Shown: positions 18,419-27,423 of the stretch, in pieces
Layout: every line of letters starts with the position of its first letter
How positions within the stretch are numbered: position 1 is the first letter of the stretch
NCBI RefSeq assembly: GCF_000821305.1
Contig: NZ_CCXK01000017.1
Span: 684,159 to 748,158 of the forward strand
Direction: 5' to 3'
DNA: 64,000 nucleotides
DNA from: Clostridium culturomicium
GTDB lineage: Bacteria > Bacillota > Clostridia > Clostridiales > Clostridiaceae
Program-made: the position numbers and the translations under genes
The notes under the pieces: model-generated
The model's database searches: none
What the model was told of the DNA's origin: nothing
What the model saw: only the letters and a program-made list of their open reading frames with translations

Positions 18419-18523
18419 ATGGAGTTTGGTGGATGGTCATCATGGCAAGTTATAACATTAATAATCTGTATTGCTACAGCTATTGGATGTGGTGTAGTAG
18501 TTAGTCATAAAAAGAAAAAATAG
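18419..18523 (+). CDS. 34-residue single-pass membrane protein
   Basis: ATG with GGGAGG 9 bases upstream. The product starts MEFGGWSSW, has one hydrophobic segment (about residues 10-28) and ends in SHKKKK, so the C-terminus is probably cytoplasmic. It is flanked by module R4 and terminator T2. A decayed homologue follows at 18,707. The function is unknown; size and topology resemble small regulatory or toxin-like membrane peptides, but nothing confirms either. Confidence 0.65.
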   Translation: MEFGGWSSWQVITLIICIATAIGCGVVVSHKKKK

Positions 18524-18544
18524 TTAATAATATTAAACTATTAT

Positions 18545-18590
18545 AAAAATACCGTATTATTCAGAAAAGAGTATACGGTATTTTTTTGTT
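18545..18590 (+). terminator. Recurrent boundary terminator, copy T2
   Basis: A 12-bp stem (18545-18556 with 18574-18585) of the ATACCGTA type, then a run of seven T residues. Confidence 0.9.
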
Positions 18591-18591
18591 C

Positions 18592-18679
18592 GCAATTCAA
18601 TAATATTGTGAATTAGTTGATAAAGTAGTCACATTAAAAATTTAACAGTATAGTAGTTTAATAAATGTTATAATTAACC
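18592..18679 (+). repeat. Boundary module R5
   Basis: GCAATTCAATAATATTGTG, then AATTAGTTGATAAAGTAG, ending AATGTTATAATTAAC with an extended -10. It is very close to R6 at 37,217. Confidence 0.65.
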
Positions 18680-18706
18680 TATATTACATCATTAATAGAA
18701 ATATAT

Positions 18707-18826
18707 ATGAAGTTTGTTGGATTGTCATTCTGGTAAGCTATAAAACTAATCATTTGCATTTTTATAGTCATCGGTTCTGGTGTAGTATTAAGAAAAAGTA
18801 ATTACAAATGGATTATATGGAGGTAA
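18707..18826 (+). pseudogene. Decayed copy of the 34-residue membrane protein
   Basis: The frame MKFVGLSFW-stop-AIKLIICIFIVIGSGVVLRK aligns with the gene at 18,419 (MEFGGWSSWQVITLIICIAT...). The Gln after Trp (CAA there) is TAA here (18734-18736). The frame stays open afterwards. It marks a tandem duplication of promoter module plus gene. Confidence 0.7.
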
Positions 18827-18828
18827 AT

Positions 18829-19227
18829 ATGGATTTTATTATAGATACATTATTTCAGATTTTCTTTTGTTTCTTTTGGCTAATTGGAGTATTAGTACTT
18901 TTATTAAAAAAAGAAAATAAAAAGCAATATGTAGGCTTAATATTCTTAGTACCTATGCTACTTATATGGAGTATTTATTCTTATACAAATATATTAACGC
19001 CGCGTTTCAAAGATGTAAATTATTACATTAATCATGATTATCAGACTTCCATTGGGAAGTGTACTATTGTAAATAAGAATTCAAAGGGAGTAACGCCATC
19101 CATTGTATTGGATGAAAAGATATATTATTATAATCCAATGTTTAATAAAATTAGTGAAGGAAATAGCTACAAGCTGAAATATCTTCCTAATAGTAAGTAT
19201 GTTATTGATGCAGAAATAATTGAATAA
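18829..19227 (+). CDS. Membrane protein, DUF3592-like
   Basis: I start at ATG 18829, with GGAGG 6 bases upstream; a longer frame would overlap the decayed peptide. The 132-aa product has two membrane segments (about residues 5-25 and 37-53) and an extracytoplasmic beta-rich domain ending in KYVIDAEIIE, like DUF3592 proteins. Function is unknown. It is followed by a gap with a strong terminator at 19,348. Confidence 0.65.
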   Translation: MDFIIDTLFQIFFCFFWLIGVLVLLLKKENKKQYVGLIFLVPMLLIWSIYSYTNILTPRFKDVNYYINHDYQTSIGKCTIVNKNSKGVTPSIVLDEKIYYYNPMFNKISEGNSYKLKYLPNSKYVIDAEIIE

Positions 19228-19347
19228 ATATTTCATATATAATTAAATTATATGAGTTAGGTTGATATTAATCTACTCAATAAATCAGAATTTAAAGCAG
19301 GGATTATTTATATAATCTATTCTAAATAAGTAGAAAACTATATATTC

Positions 19348-19389
19348 AACTAGTGGTTGATTAATGAAAAATCAACCACTAGTTCCTTT
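19348..19389 (+). terminator. Terminator hairpin
   Basis: A perfect 15-bp stem (19348-19362 with 19370-19384), a 7-base loop and CCTTTTTAT. Confidence 0.85.
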
Positions 19390-19435
19390 TTATACACTAC
19401 TTTTTAGTGTATTTTAAGTGTAGGAGGTAAAATAA

Positions 19436-19900
19436 ATGAATCAATTACAAATAGGGAAATTTATTTCAGAGTGTCGTAAAGAAAACAAACTAACTCAAGT
19501 GCAACTAGCTGAAAAATTAGGTATAACAAACAGAGCTGTATCAAAATGGGAAACTGGCAATAGTATACCCGATGCCTCCATTATGATTGAGCTTTGCGAG
19601 ATATTAAATATTAGTGTAAATGAACTGTTGTGCGGAAAAAGATTAAATGAGGAGGAGAATCATGTGGAATCAGAGAAAAATACACTCACTATGCTTGTAG
19701 CAAAAAAAGATTTGGAAAATATGAAAATTTTAGCTGAAATATTGATATTAGCAGGAATTATTATCGCAATTACATTGACATCTGTGATAGCTGTATCTAC
19801 AATTCAAAAGGTTATTACATTGATGATTGGATGCTTTATATGGGGATACGGATTGTGGTTAAAAATTAAATTAAAAAAAGCAATTAGTAAAATTTTATAA
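19436..19900 (+). CDS. XRE-family regulator with membrane anchor
   Basis: 154 aa. The N-terminal Cro/cI-type HTH (residues about 5-60; LTQVQLAEKLGITNRAVSKW) is followed by a linker and two membrane helices (about 99-120 and 124-140), ending LKKAISKIL. Such membrane-tethered HTH proteins are common in Firmicutes and may sense envelope state. AGGAGGT precedes the ATG. No partner gene is next to it. Confidence 0.85.
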   Translation: MNQLQIGKFISECRKENKLTQVQLAEKLGITNRAVSKWETGNSIPDASIMIELCEILNISVNELLCGKRLNEEENHVESEKNTLTMLVAKKDLENMKILAEILILAGIIIAITLTSVIAVSTIQKVITLMIGCFIWGYGLWLKIKLKKAISKIL

Positions 19901-19945
19901 TTACTAGAATAAATTTAAGTTTATTGATTAAATAACTAATTTTAA

Positions 19946-20047
19946 AATATTACAAGAAGCATTCTAGGGGATTCATCTGGAATGCTAGGTGCTGGAATTT
20001 ATGAAAGCAAATATATGAGAAAAGAAGAATATAAATTAGGTGTATAG
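19946..20047 (+). pseudogene. C-terminal remnant of an unrecognised gene
   Basis: An in-frame tail containing SILGDSSGMLGAGIYE and ending KEEYKLGV-stop has no start or ribosome binding site, and a stop lies just upstream. A strong terminator follows within 10 bases, as for a true gene end. Confidence 0.4.
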
Positions 20048-20051
20048 AGAC

Positions 20052-20085
20052 AAAAACGTTACTAGCAAAGGCTAGTAACGTTTTT
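20052..20085. terminator. Bidirectional terminator
   Basis: A perfect 15-bp stem (20052-20066 with 20071-20085) with a 4-base loop and T/A runs on both sides. It serves the remnant on the + strand and hydA on the - strand. Confidence 0.85.
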
Positions 20086-20168
20086 GAGTTCAGAATAAAT
20101 AATAATTTATTGATAAAGGTAGATGTAATTCCAATGATATGTATAATGAGTAATTACATTTATTAATA

Positions 20169-22070
20169 TTAGGATATTATTCCGCTTTTTTTTCTCGATG
20201 ATATATCTTCAATAGGATTTTTCTGGTTTGTATTATCCTTTGTATGAAGAGATTTTGGCGATTTATTAATGGAATTTTTAGCTTTATAAAGTGCATCTAT
20301 ATTTAAGGAAATAGTGTTTCTATGAGCTGCTTTTCCGTTTAATCCTTGTCCATAAGTTGTGTGAAGCAATTCATGAGCAAGGCCTTCACCAGGTTTACCC
20401 ATATAGGTGTCGTACATTTTTAATAATGCCGTATTTTCGTGAGATTTTCTCTTTTGTAATTTTTTATCTTGATTATATAGAACTGATGCTCTAAGACTTC
20501 TTACATCTATTTCAGCTCTATCTTTAGCATTAACATGAGGTTGTCCACCACCATTGACACATCCACCTTCACAGGTCATTACTTCAATGAAGTGGTACTG
20601 TTTTTCATGCAACTTTCCATTATTCATAAATTCAAATAAATTATTGGCACCATTTATTACAGCTACATTATATTCTGAGCCATTTATTTCAACAGTGGCT
20701 TCTTTTATTCCAGATAAACCTCTTACAGCATGATATTCAATATTGTCTAAGGACTTGCCTTCTATGAAATCTTTAGCTGTTCTTAAAGCTGCTTCCATTA
20801 CTCCACCAGTAGCTCCAAAGATTGCTCCAGCACCAGTGTATTCTCCCATGGCTGGATCAGCCTCACTGTACTCTAAATCCGCAAATTTAATTTTGGCAAC
20901 TTTTATCATTGAGGCCAGCTCTCTTGTTGTTAAAACTGCATCTATATCTCTGATATTGTTATGCTCCATTTCTGGTCTGTCAGCTTCGTATTTTTTTGAT
21001 GTACATGGCATTACTGTAACTGTAAACACTTTTGAAGGATCTATATTTATAGTTTGAGGATAGTAAGTCTTACTTGCAGCACCAAATTCCTGTTGAGGTG
21101 ACTTGGCTGTAGACAAGTTTTTTAATATTTCAGGATAATAATTTTCTGCTTGTCTTACCCAAGAAGGACAGCAGGAAGTAAACATAGGGAAAGGTCCACC
21201 TGAAGATATTCTTTTCATCAGCTCAGTGGATTCCTCCATGATAGTCATGTCTGCTCCAAAATTAATATCAAATATCTTATCAAAGCCTAGTTGTCTTAAG
21301 GCAGTATATAGCTTACCGGTGACATCTACGCCGTAGCCCATGCCAAATAGTTCTCCCATTGAAGTTCTAACTGATGGGGCAATGGCAACTATAACGTGCT
21401 TTTCTTCATCCTTAAGAGCATTTTCAACCCTTTCTATATGAGATTTTTCTGAAAGAGCATCAACTGGACATGAAGCTACACATTGACCACATAATAGGCA
21501 GTTTGTATCATCAAAACATTCTAAGCCTACAGGCCCAACAATTCTTTTATCATCTTTTTTATGAAACACTATGGCCTTAGTTCCAACCTTTGTTTTACAT
21601 GCAGCTAAACATCTTCCGCAGGTTACACACTTTGACCTATCAAGAACTAGAGATTTACTCCTATCATCCACATATTCAGACTTATTAAGAACTTTAAATT
21701 GTACATTTGCTTTAGCTTTAGTCTTTATCACAAGCTTTAATAGTTCACAGTTTTCTTTTCTTTTACAAGCACCGCATTTAAAATCATGTCTGTCTAATAA
21801 TTGCGATATAACTTGTTTTCTGGCTTCTACAACTTTATCACTATTTGTAATAATAGACATACCTTCTTTAGGCTTAACGCAGCAGGCTCTTGAAAGTTTT
21901 TCTTGTCCATCTACTTCAACTAAACATATTCCACATTGTCCTATATTGTTACATTCTTTAAAAAAACATAAATACGGAATATCAATTCGATTTTCCTGTG
22001 CAACTTGAAGTAGATTTTTATCAGCTGAAGCACAAATTTCTTTACCATCAATTAATATATTTATCATCAT
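20169..22070 (-). CDS. hydA: [FeFe] hydrogenase, CpI-type, ferredoxin-linked
   Basis: 633 aa. It reduces protons to H2 with electrons from ferredoxin during fermentation. Order: N-terminal [2Fe-2S] domain (Cys near 35, 46, 49, 63), a His-ligated cluster (HDFKCGACKRKENC), two [4Fe-4S] clusters (CVTCGRCLAAC, CLLCGQCVASCP) and the H-cluster domain with TSCCPSWV (near 297), MPCTSKKYEADRPE and MTCEGGCVNGGGQP (near 495). The second and third motifs follow clostridial CpI closely. Two positions differ from what I recall of CpI (TSCCPG, MACHGGC). A tail of about 60 aa after the AHELLHTTYG end is extra. It is monocistronic. Confidence 0.95.
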   Translation of the reverse strand: MMINILIDGKEICASADKNLLQVAQENRIDIPYLCFFKECNNIGQCGICLVEVDGQEKLSRACCVKPKEGMSIITNSDKVVEARKQVISQLLDRHDFKCGACKRKENCELLKLVIKTKAKANVQFKVLNKSEYVDDRSKSLVLDRSKCVTCGRCLAACKTKVGTKAIVFHKKDDKRIVGPVGLECFDDTNCLLCGQCVASCPVDALSEKSHIERVENALKDEEKHVIVAIAPSVRTSMGELFGMGYGVDVTGKLYTALRQLGFDKIFDINFGADMTIMEESTELMKRISSGGPFPMFTSCCPSWVRQAENYYPEILKNLSTAKSPQQEFGAASKTYYPQTINIDPSKVFTVTVMPCTSKKYEADRPEMEHNNIRDIDAVLTTRELASMIKVAKIKFADLEYSEADPAMGEYTGAGAIFGATGGVMEAALRTAKDFIEGKSLDNIEYHAVRGLSGIKEATVEINGSEYNVAVINGANNLFEFMNNGKLHEKQYHFIEVMTCEGGCVNGGGQPHVNAKDRAEIDVRSLRASVLYNQDKKLQKRKSHENTALLKMYDTYMGKPGEGLAHELLHTTYGQGLNGKAAHRNTISLNIDALYKAKNSINKSPKSLHTKDNTNQKNPIEDISSRKKSGIIS

Positions 22071-22646
22071 TAGCTATTCTCCTTACATAGGTTCATTTGT
22101 ATATTGTTTATTAAATCTAGAATTTTAACATTTCTAAGAAATATTTGAGAACTATTTATTTATAAATAGTTATTATTTTTCAACAATATTTATTTTAGCA
22201 CCAATTTTTATTTTGAGATTAGTTTTTAATATTAAAAATTTACGCAATTTTTTTATTGATTGTGAAACATTTTATTTAGCACGTATAATTGAGTTTCTGT
22301 TATATGAGGACAATAATAGGTGATTTTACTTAATAGTATCCATAAGAGAATAAGGGTAGCATACTACTATAAAGATGACTTCAGTTCTCTTAATCTATTA
22401 CTATAAAATTCAACATATATCTTAAATTCAGAGTAATTAAAAAATTCCTCTATAGCCAATACCTATAGCAGTATTGATTATAGAGGAATAATATTTTAAT
22501 AACATTTCTAAGTGAAGCAAGTTCCACTTTGGTAACTGCTATACTATAGGTATAGACAGCTATTGATAGTTTACGTTAAATTTCTAATCCTTTTTTGTAT
22601 AACTTAAAAGTTTCTAATTGTGAAAGATCCACGTCATCCAAGGTAA
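22071..22646. other. Gap upstream of hydA
   Basis: It contains the hydA ribosome binding site and promoter zone on the - strand, and the end of a minus-strand gene remnant with its own terminator. A possible hydA -35/-10 pair (TTGTTG, 16 bp, TATAAA) reads on the complement near 22,160-22,190. A good Rex operator was not seen. Confidence 0.4.
22444..22489 (-). terminator. Terminator of a vanished minus-strand gene
   Basis: A stem ATTCCTCTATA/TATAGAGGAAT with an inner CAATAC/GTATTG pairing. On the - strand it is followed by six T residues. It sits about 90 bases beyond the stop of the SAF-domain remnant. Confidence 0.6.
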
Positions 22647-22698
22647 TTGGTGAACCTTTTTTTACATCCCTTAATAAAGTGTTTCCGTAGATCTCCAA
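22576..22698 (-). pseudogene. C-terminal remnant with SAF-like motif
   Basis: On the - strand, LEIYGNTLLRDVKKGSPITL continues DDVDLSQLETFKLYKKGLEI-stop. The LLRDVKKGSPITLDDVDL text is typical of SAF domains that end homoserine-dehydrogenase-like oxidoreductases. Only about 40 codons survive; upstream the sequence runs into a + strand nucleotidyltransferase gene, so this is a recombination junction near 22,690. Confidence 0.6.
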
Positions 22699-23463
22699 GG
22701 AGGATTGTGGTTGGGGGTTCTCGTGCAACTAAAACAGAAAATGAGTTTTCTGATATAGATATAGGAATATACTATAATGAAGAATTTGATCTTTCTGCAT
22801 TTAAAAAGATTGCCTTTGAGCTGGATAATGAGCACCGTGAAGATTGCATAACAAACTTAGGGGATTGGGGGCCATGGATAAAATGGAGGTGGTTGGCTTA
22901 AAGTTGATAACATACCAGTTGATATTCTTTTTAGAGATACAAGGAAGGTTACTCAATGTATAGAGGATTGCAAAAAAGGTATTATAACCATTGACTATCA
23001 ATGTGGACATCCCTTTGGATTTATAAATTCAATTTACATGGGAGAGGTTTTTAGTTGTAAGATACTTGATTCTAATAGTAATAGAATACAACAATTAAAG
23101 GACTATCTAAAAGTTTTCCCTCCCATTTATAAAAATGCTTCCATACAGAAATTTTTGTGGAAATGTGAATTTTCATTGATGTGTGGGAAAAAAGCTATTA
23201 AGAAAAATGATATTGTCTATGCATCGGGCTCAATTTTTCGCTCAGCAATGTGCTTGATATATGTACTATATGCAGCAAACGAAATGTATTGTATAAATGA
23301 AAAGGGAAGTTTGGATAGAGTGATAAAAAAGGATAATGTGGTTTTACCTAGGAACTTCCAGGAAACAATAGAAAAAACAATTTCTATTGATAAAAACAAC
23401 CTTTCAGCAGCATTTTATGAAATGGATAAGTTGTATAGTACAATCAATGATATGTTTGATTAG
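22647..23463 (+). pseudogene. Nucleotidyltransferase, frameshifted and probably 5'-truncated
   Basis: The N-terminal part shows the nucleotidyltransferase signature GGSRATKTENEFSDIDIGI (G-S-x9-D-x-D). Removing one A from the run at 22880-22883 joins NLGDWGPWIN to GGGWLKVDNIPVDILFRDTR and then to the frame that runs to 23463. With that single correction the protein is about 270 aa. The natural start is missing: the 5' end abuts the SAF-domain remnant. Similar proteins belong to the aminoglycoside/DUF4037-like nucleotidyltransferase group. Confidence 0.8.
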
Positions 23464-23619
23464 CAAGATAATTTTTAGTTTTCAAACTAAAATTTAGATA
23501 GTATACTAAATGAACAATTGCATCAAATTGTGAATAAATTAATGAGCTGAAGTTATCCCATTTATTAATGATTGTTTATAATTAATAATATATCTAACTA
23601 GCTTAAAGGGGTGAAAAGA

Positions 23620-24156
23620 TGGATTTTATAAGAATAAATTCTAAGGAAGATAAGTATTTTGATGATGCTATGAAAATATATGAAGCAAGTTTTCTGATAT
23701 TTGAACAAAGAACATTAAAAAAATCAAATAGAGGCCTTGGAAAATGAAATGCATTACAGTTCTATTATTTGTGAAAATTGTAAATTAATAGGAATTATAT
23801 TTTATTTGAAGTATGCAAAATATACATATATAGAACATTTAGCAATATCTCCAAATTTAAGGGGAAAAAATTATGGTTCAAAAATATTAAGAGATTTCTG
23901 TAAAGATAATAAAGATACTATACTAGAAATTGATAATCCTATAGATGAAATATCCATAAAAAGACTGCAGTTTTATTCTAAAACAGGGTTTAAACTACAA
24001 GATTTTGAACATATACATCCACCTTATAGACAAGAATATGATGGACATTATTTAAAAGTATTGAGTTTTAATAGGGATTTATCTAAAGAGGAATATGAAG
24101 AGTTTAATACATTTTTAAAAACTAAGGTTATGAAATATTCAGAGAATAGAGATTAA
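23620..24156 (+). pseudogene. GNAT acetyltransferase with one-base frameshift
   Basis: ATG 23620 has AAAGGGGTG upstream and reads MDFIRINSKEDKYFDDAMKI through TLKK. Removing one base near 23,724 continues QIEALENEMHYSSIICENCK and the acetyl-CoA loop LRGKNYGSKIL to the end. A 178-aa GNAT is thus recovered. As it stands translation stops at 23,747. Confidence 0.75.
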
Positions 24157-24190
24157 AATTATAAACGAACTTTAGATAAATATATAATTT

Positions 24191-24229
24191 ATAAGATAGA
24201 CTTTTTAATTAAAAAGTCTATCTTATTTT
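24191..24229 (+). terminator. Palindromic terminator
   Basis: A 36-bp perfect palindrome (24191-24226) forms a long stem with minimal loop, followed by TTTG. It ends the broken GNAT gene. Confidence 0.75.
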
Positions 24230-24230
24230 G

Positions 24231-24304
24231 AGGAAGATTACAAAAATGGAATGATAAAGATTGCACTAGAAGTTTTAAATAGTGAACATAAGGTTTTTAA
24301 ATAA
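24231..24304 (+). pseudogene. Short coding remnant before the MFS gene
   Basis: A frame reading EDYKNGMIKIALEVLNSEHK and VFK-stop directly after the terminator. Composition looks coding; no start. Family not recognised. Confidence 0.3.
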
Positions 24305-24328
24305 AAGATAAGATGGGGGAAAGCAGAT

Positions 24329-25497
24329 ATGTTAACAGTTTTATTAGCTATTATATATATATATCATTCATTAGTTTAGGGTTACCTAATGCAATACTAG
24401 GGTCAGGCTGGCCAATGATTCATTTAGATTTAAACGTACCTTCCTCCTATGCAGGGATGGCTACAATGATAGTTGCAGGAGGAACTATAGTTTCAAGTTT
24501 CTTCAGTGAAAAGCTCATAAGAAGGTTTGGAACAGGAGTGGTTACAGCCTTTAGCGTGTTTTTAACTGCAGCAGCTTTACTAGGTATTTATATATCACCT
24601 AGCTTTATATGGATTTGTATATTAGGAATTCCTTTAGGATTAGGAGCAGGTGCTGTGGGTTCAGCATTAAATAATTTTGTGGCACTACATTATGAAGCTA
24701 AGCATATGAATTAGTTACACTGCTTTTGGGGAATAGGGGCTACAGCAGGCCCATTTATAATGTCATTTTACTTACTAAAAGAAAATGGCTGGAGATTAGG
24801 ATACCTAACAATAGGAACAATTCAAGCTATATTAGTCATTGGATTATTCATCTCACTTCCTTTATGGAAAAAGTTTGAGGCTAAAAGTAAATCAGATGAA
24901 GAAGTTAAGGAAAGTATTAGAATAGTGGATTTATTTAAACTACCAGGAGCAAAGCCTGCATTAGCTGCATTTTTCTGTTATTGTGCAGTAGAGGTAACCA
25001 CAGGATTATGGGTTAGCTCATTTTTAGTTACCAATGATGGCTTATCTGTAGAGAAGGCTGCAAAGTGGTTATCACTTTACTACTTAGGGATTACTGTTGG
25101 GAGATTTTTAGCTGGATTTATTGCTATGAAGTTAAATAATAGGAAGATGATTAAGTTGGGTCAAGTTATCTGTATCACCGGAGCAGCACTACTTTTTATA
25201 CCAGTAAGTGGAGTTCACTTGATTGGAATAATTATGATAGGATTAGGCTGTGCTCCAATATATCCAGCAATGATCCATGAAACTCCAAATAGATTTGGGA
25301 AGGAATTATCACAAGGAATAATGGGAATTCAAATGGCTACAGCTTATGTAGGGAGCACTTTTGTACCACCACTTTTCGGAGCATTATCACAAATAGTAGG
25401 CTTTGGTATATTACCATATTTCTTAGTAATATTTGTTTTAGTTATGTTATTGACTACTGAGAAAGTTAACAAAGCCTGTAATAAGGTAAATATATAA
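24329..25497 (+). pseudogene. MFS transporter with TA-repeat frameshift and TAG stop
   Basis: The true start is ATG 24329 (GGGGGA 8 bases upstream), giving MLTVLLAIIYI. Translation then shifts because of a (TA)n run at 24352-24363; one TA fewer would restore ISFISLGLPNAILGSGWPM. A second lesion, TAG at 24712-24714, stands where Trp (TGG) is expected in KHMN-W-LHCFWGIGATAGP. With both repaired it is a 12-helix permease of about 389 aa, like YbjJ/FucP-type MFS proteins. Confidence 0.85.
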
Positions 25498-25674
25498 ATA
25501 GTGAAGAGAAAACAATTAAAAAACTTGCTATAAAATTATAAAATACTGCTGTTAATATAAAATAGTAGATACATTAAAGAGAAAAATGCTATTGCGATTA
25601 TTTAAGTAGTTTTAATCTTTATAAATTATAAATTATGTGTAATATTTTTTTCATTAGCTTAGGAGGTTAAATAT

Positions 25675-26430
25675 ATGAATGAAAATAAATTTAATGGTAT
25701 GGGAAAAATATATTCTAAATATCGTCCATCATATCTTATGAACTTTATTGATTACCTTTTTACAGATGTAGGAATTTCTCAAAGTAGTATTATTGCTGAT
25801 ATAGGCTCAGGTACTGGTATTTTAACTAAGCAATTACTTGAAAAAGGCTGTAAGGTGTATGTCATTGAACCTAATGAAGATATGCGCTTTATTGCTGAAA
25901 CTAATTTAAATAATTATCCTGGATTTACATCTATTAATGGAAATACTGAAAATACAACTATTGACGATAATAGCGTTGACTACATTACTGTTGCACAGGC
26001 TTTTCATTGGTTTGATAGGGAAAAGTTTAAAAAAGAGTGCCAGCGCATTTTGAAACCTGAAGGAAAAGTGATTTTGGTTTGGAACGCTAGAGATAATAAA
26101 AATGAATTAGTTATAGAAAACCATGAAGTTAATCGCAAATATTGCCCCAATTTCAAGTGTTTTTCAGGTGGTATGAATGATAAAATTAATGAAGATGATT
26201 TTTCAGACTTTTTTAATGGTAAATATGAAACAAAAGTTTTCTCTAATAATCTGATTTTTGATATGGATGGATTTATTGGACGAAATCTATCATCTTCATT
26301 TGCACTAAAAAGTAATGATGCACAGTATAATAACTATGTTAATGAATTAAAAAGGATTTATGAAAAATATAGCAATGCGGGATATATTACAATGCCTAAC
26401 TTAACACGTAGCTATGTTGGAAAAGTGTAA
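25675..26430 (+). CDS. Class I SAM-dependent methyltransferase
   Basis: 251 aa. Motif I is ADIGSGTGILTKQLL (about residues 40-55), followed by the acidic motif II EPNEDM and the VDYITVAQAFHWFD post-motif typical of small-molecule methyltransferases of the Methyltransf_11 type. AGGAGG precedes the ATG by 8 bases. The substrate is not predictable. A coding remnant follows directly. Confidence 0.88.
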   Translation: MNENKFNGMGKIYSKYRPSYLMNFIDYLFTDVGISQSSIIADIGSGTGILTKQLLEKGCKVYVIEPNEDMRFIAETNLNNYPGFTSINGNTENTTIDDNSVDYITVAQAFHWFDREKFKKECQRILKPEGKVILVWNARDNKNELVIENHEVNRKYCPNFKCFSGGMNDKINEDDFSDFFNGKYETKVFSNNLIFDMDGFIGRNLSSSFALKSNDAQYNNYVNELKRIYEKYSNAGYITMPNLTRSYVGKV

Positions 26431-26432
26431 AA

Positions 26433-26585
26433 GATAAAGAGAGTGTAATAATATTAGATAATAGAACTAGAAAATTTCAATTTCACAAATGGTTGGAGTC
26501 GAAGCTCTTAGAGAAAAATGAAGTTATAGATAAATCACATAAATGTTTTAGTTTCATTGTTGATGGTGAACGCTATCACAAATAA
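26433..26585 (+). pseudogene. C-terminal remnant of an unrecognised gene
   Basis: In another frame from the methyltransferase, a tail containing RTRKFQFHKWLESKLLEKNE and ending FSFIVDGERYHK-stop reads without a start codon. Likely the end of a lost gene. No family recognised. Confidence 0.4.
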
Positions 26586-26673
26586 AGGTTAAAAAACAGA
26601 ATTAGCAAATTTTAAAAGGGTCATATTAATGATAAATAATATGGCCATTTTAAATTTATTAGATAAAACCATC

Positions 26674-27423
26674 CTATTTTTTCTTCCATATAAATTGCAA
26701 TTTACTAAGAAGCTTTCCATCGTTGCTTGTAATATTATGAAGAGTAGTAATCTGATTATCCCCATCTTCAATTACTTCAGAGGCAATATGTAATGTATCA
26801 CCATCAGTTGTTTCCTTTTTAAACAGTACCTTAATATTAAAGATTTTATATTCATTTAGGATTGATCTTGGTAAAGTATCTATTGCCATTTCCATATACT
26901 TTACATTATTAACATGCCCATTGGAATCTATGTCACTATATCTAACAGGGTAGTTCTTTAAGTAGTCCTCTTTTTTTATTTTAGGAATATCATCTAAAGG
27001 TGGTACTTCATGTAATTCTCCATTAAGTCCATATACTTCGCCTTGTTCAGAGGAGATTCGCATAGGACGCCTATTCTCAAAATCTATTAATATAGCTGTT
27101 GAAAAAACTTCTCCTATAACCTTTCCTTCAGAGTTTTTTATAGTGTTCTGTCTATAGCCATAGAACTTTTTTGCACCTATCACCTTAGTGTCAACAGTTA
27201 TGGTATCTTTAAATTTAGGATATTCATATATAGTTATATCATACTTTAAAAGTACCCAAATACATTGATTATGAACAAAACCTTCATTAGTTTCTTCTAA
27301 AGAATCAGACTGAGATATAACAATATCCCACAAGAAGTCTACTAAAGATGAAAATTTGCATATATGATCGGAATCAACATTAAAAATATTTATCTTGTAT
27401 TCCTTTTTAAAAATATCCTTCAA
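26674..27423 (-). CDS. Acyl-ACP thioesterase family protein
   Basis: 249 aa. It hydrolyses acyl carrier protein thioesters to free fatty acids. Two hotdog domains are visible: residues about 1-130 (IWVLLKYDITIYEYPKFKDT and the RMSSEQ-like RISSEQGEVY) and about 150-249 (PVRYSDIDSNGHVNNVKYME, the Asn/His catalytic loop). This matches the bacterial FatA-like family. AGGAGG precedes the ATG on the - strand. Together with hydA it is one of the few minus-strand intact genes in the region. Confidence 0.9.
   Translation of the reverse strand: MKDIFKKEYKINIFNVDSDHICKFSSLVDFLWDIVISQSDSLEETNEGFVHNQCIWVLLKYDITIYEYPKFKDTITVDTKVIGAKKFYGYRQNTIKNSEGKVIGEVFSTAILIDFENRRPMRISSEQGEVYGLNGELHEVPPLDDIPKIKKEDYLKNYPVRYSDIDSNGHVNNVKYMEMAIDTLPRSILNEYKIFNIKVLFKKETTDGDTLHIASEVIEDGDNQITTLHNITSNDGKLLSKLQFIWKKK

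Noticed and set aside
20743..22008. Plus-strand open frames inside hydA
   Set aside because: They are antisense shadows of the conserved hydrogenase reading frame.
22150..22200. Rex operator before hydA
   Set aside because: Only one half resembles TTGTTAA; the second half does not match.
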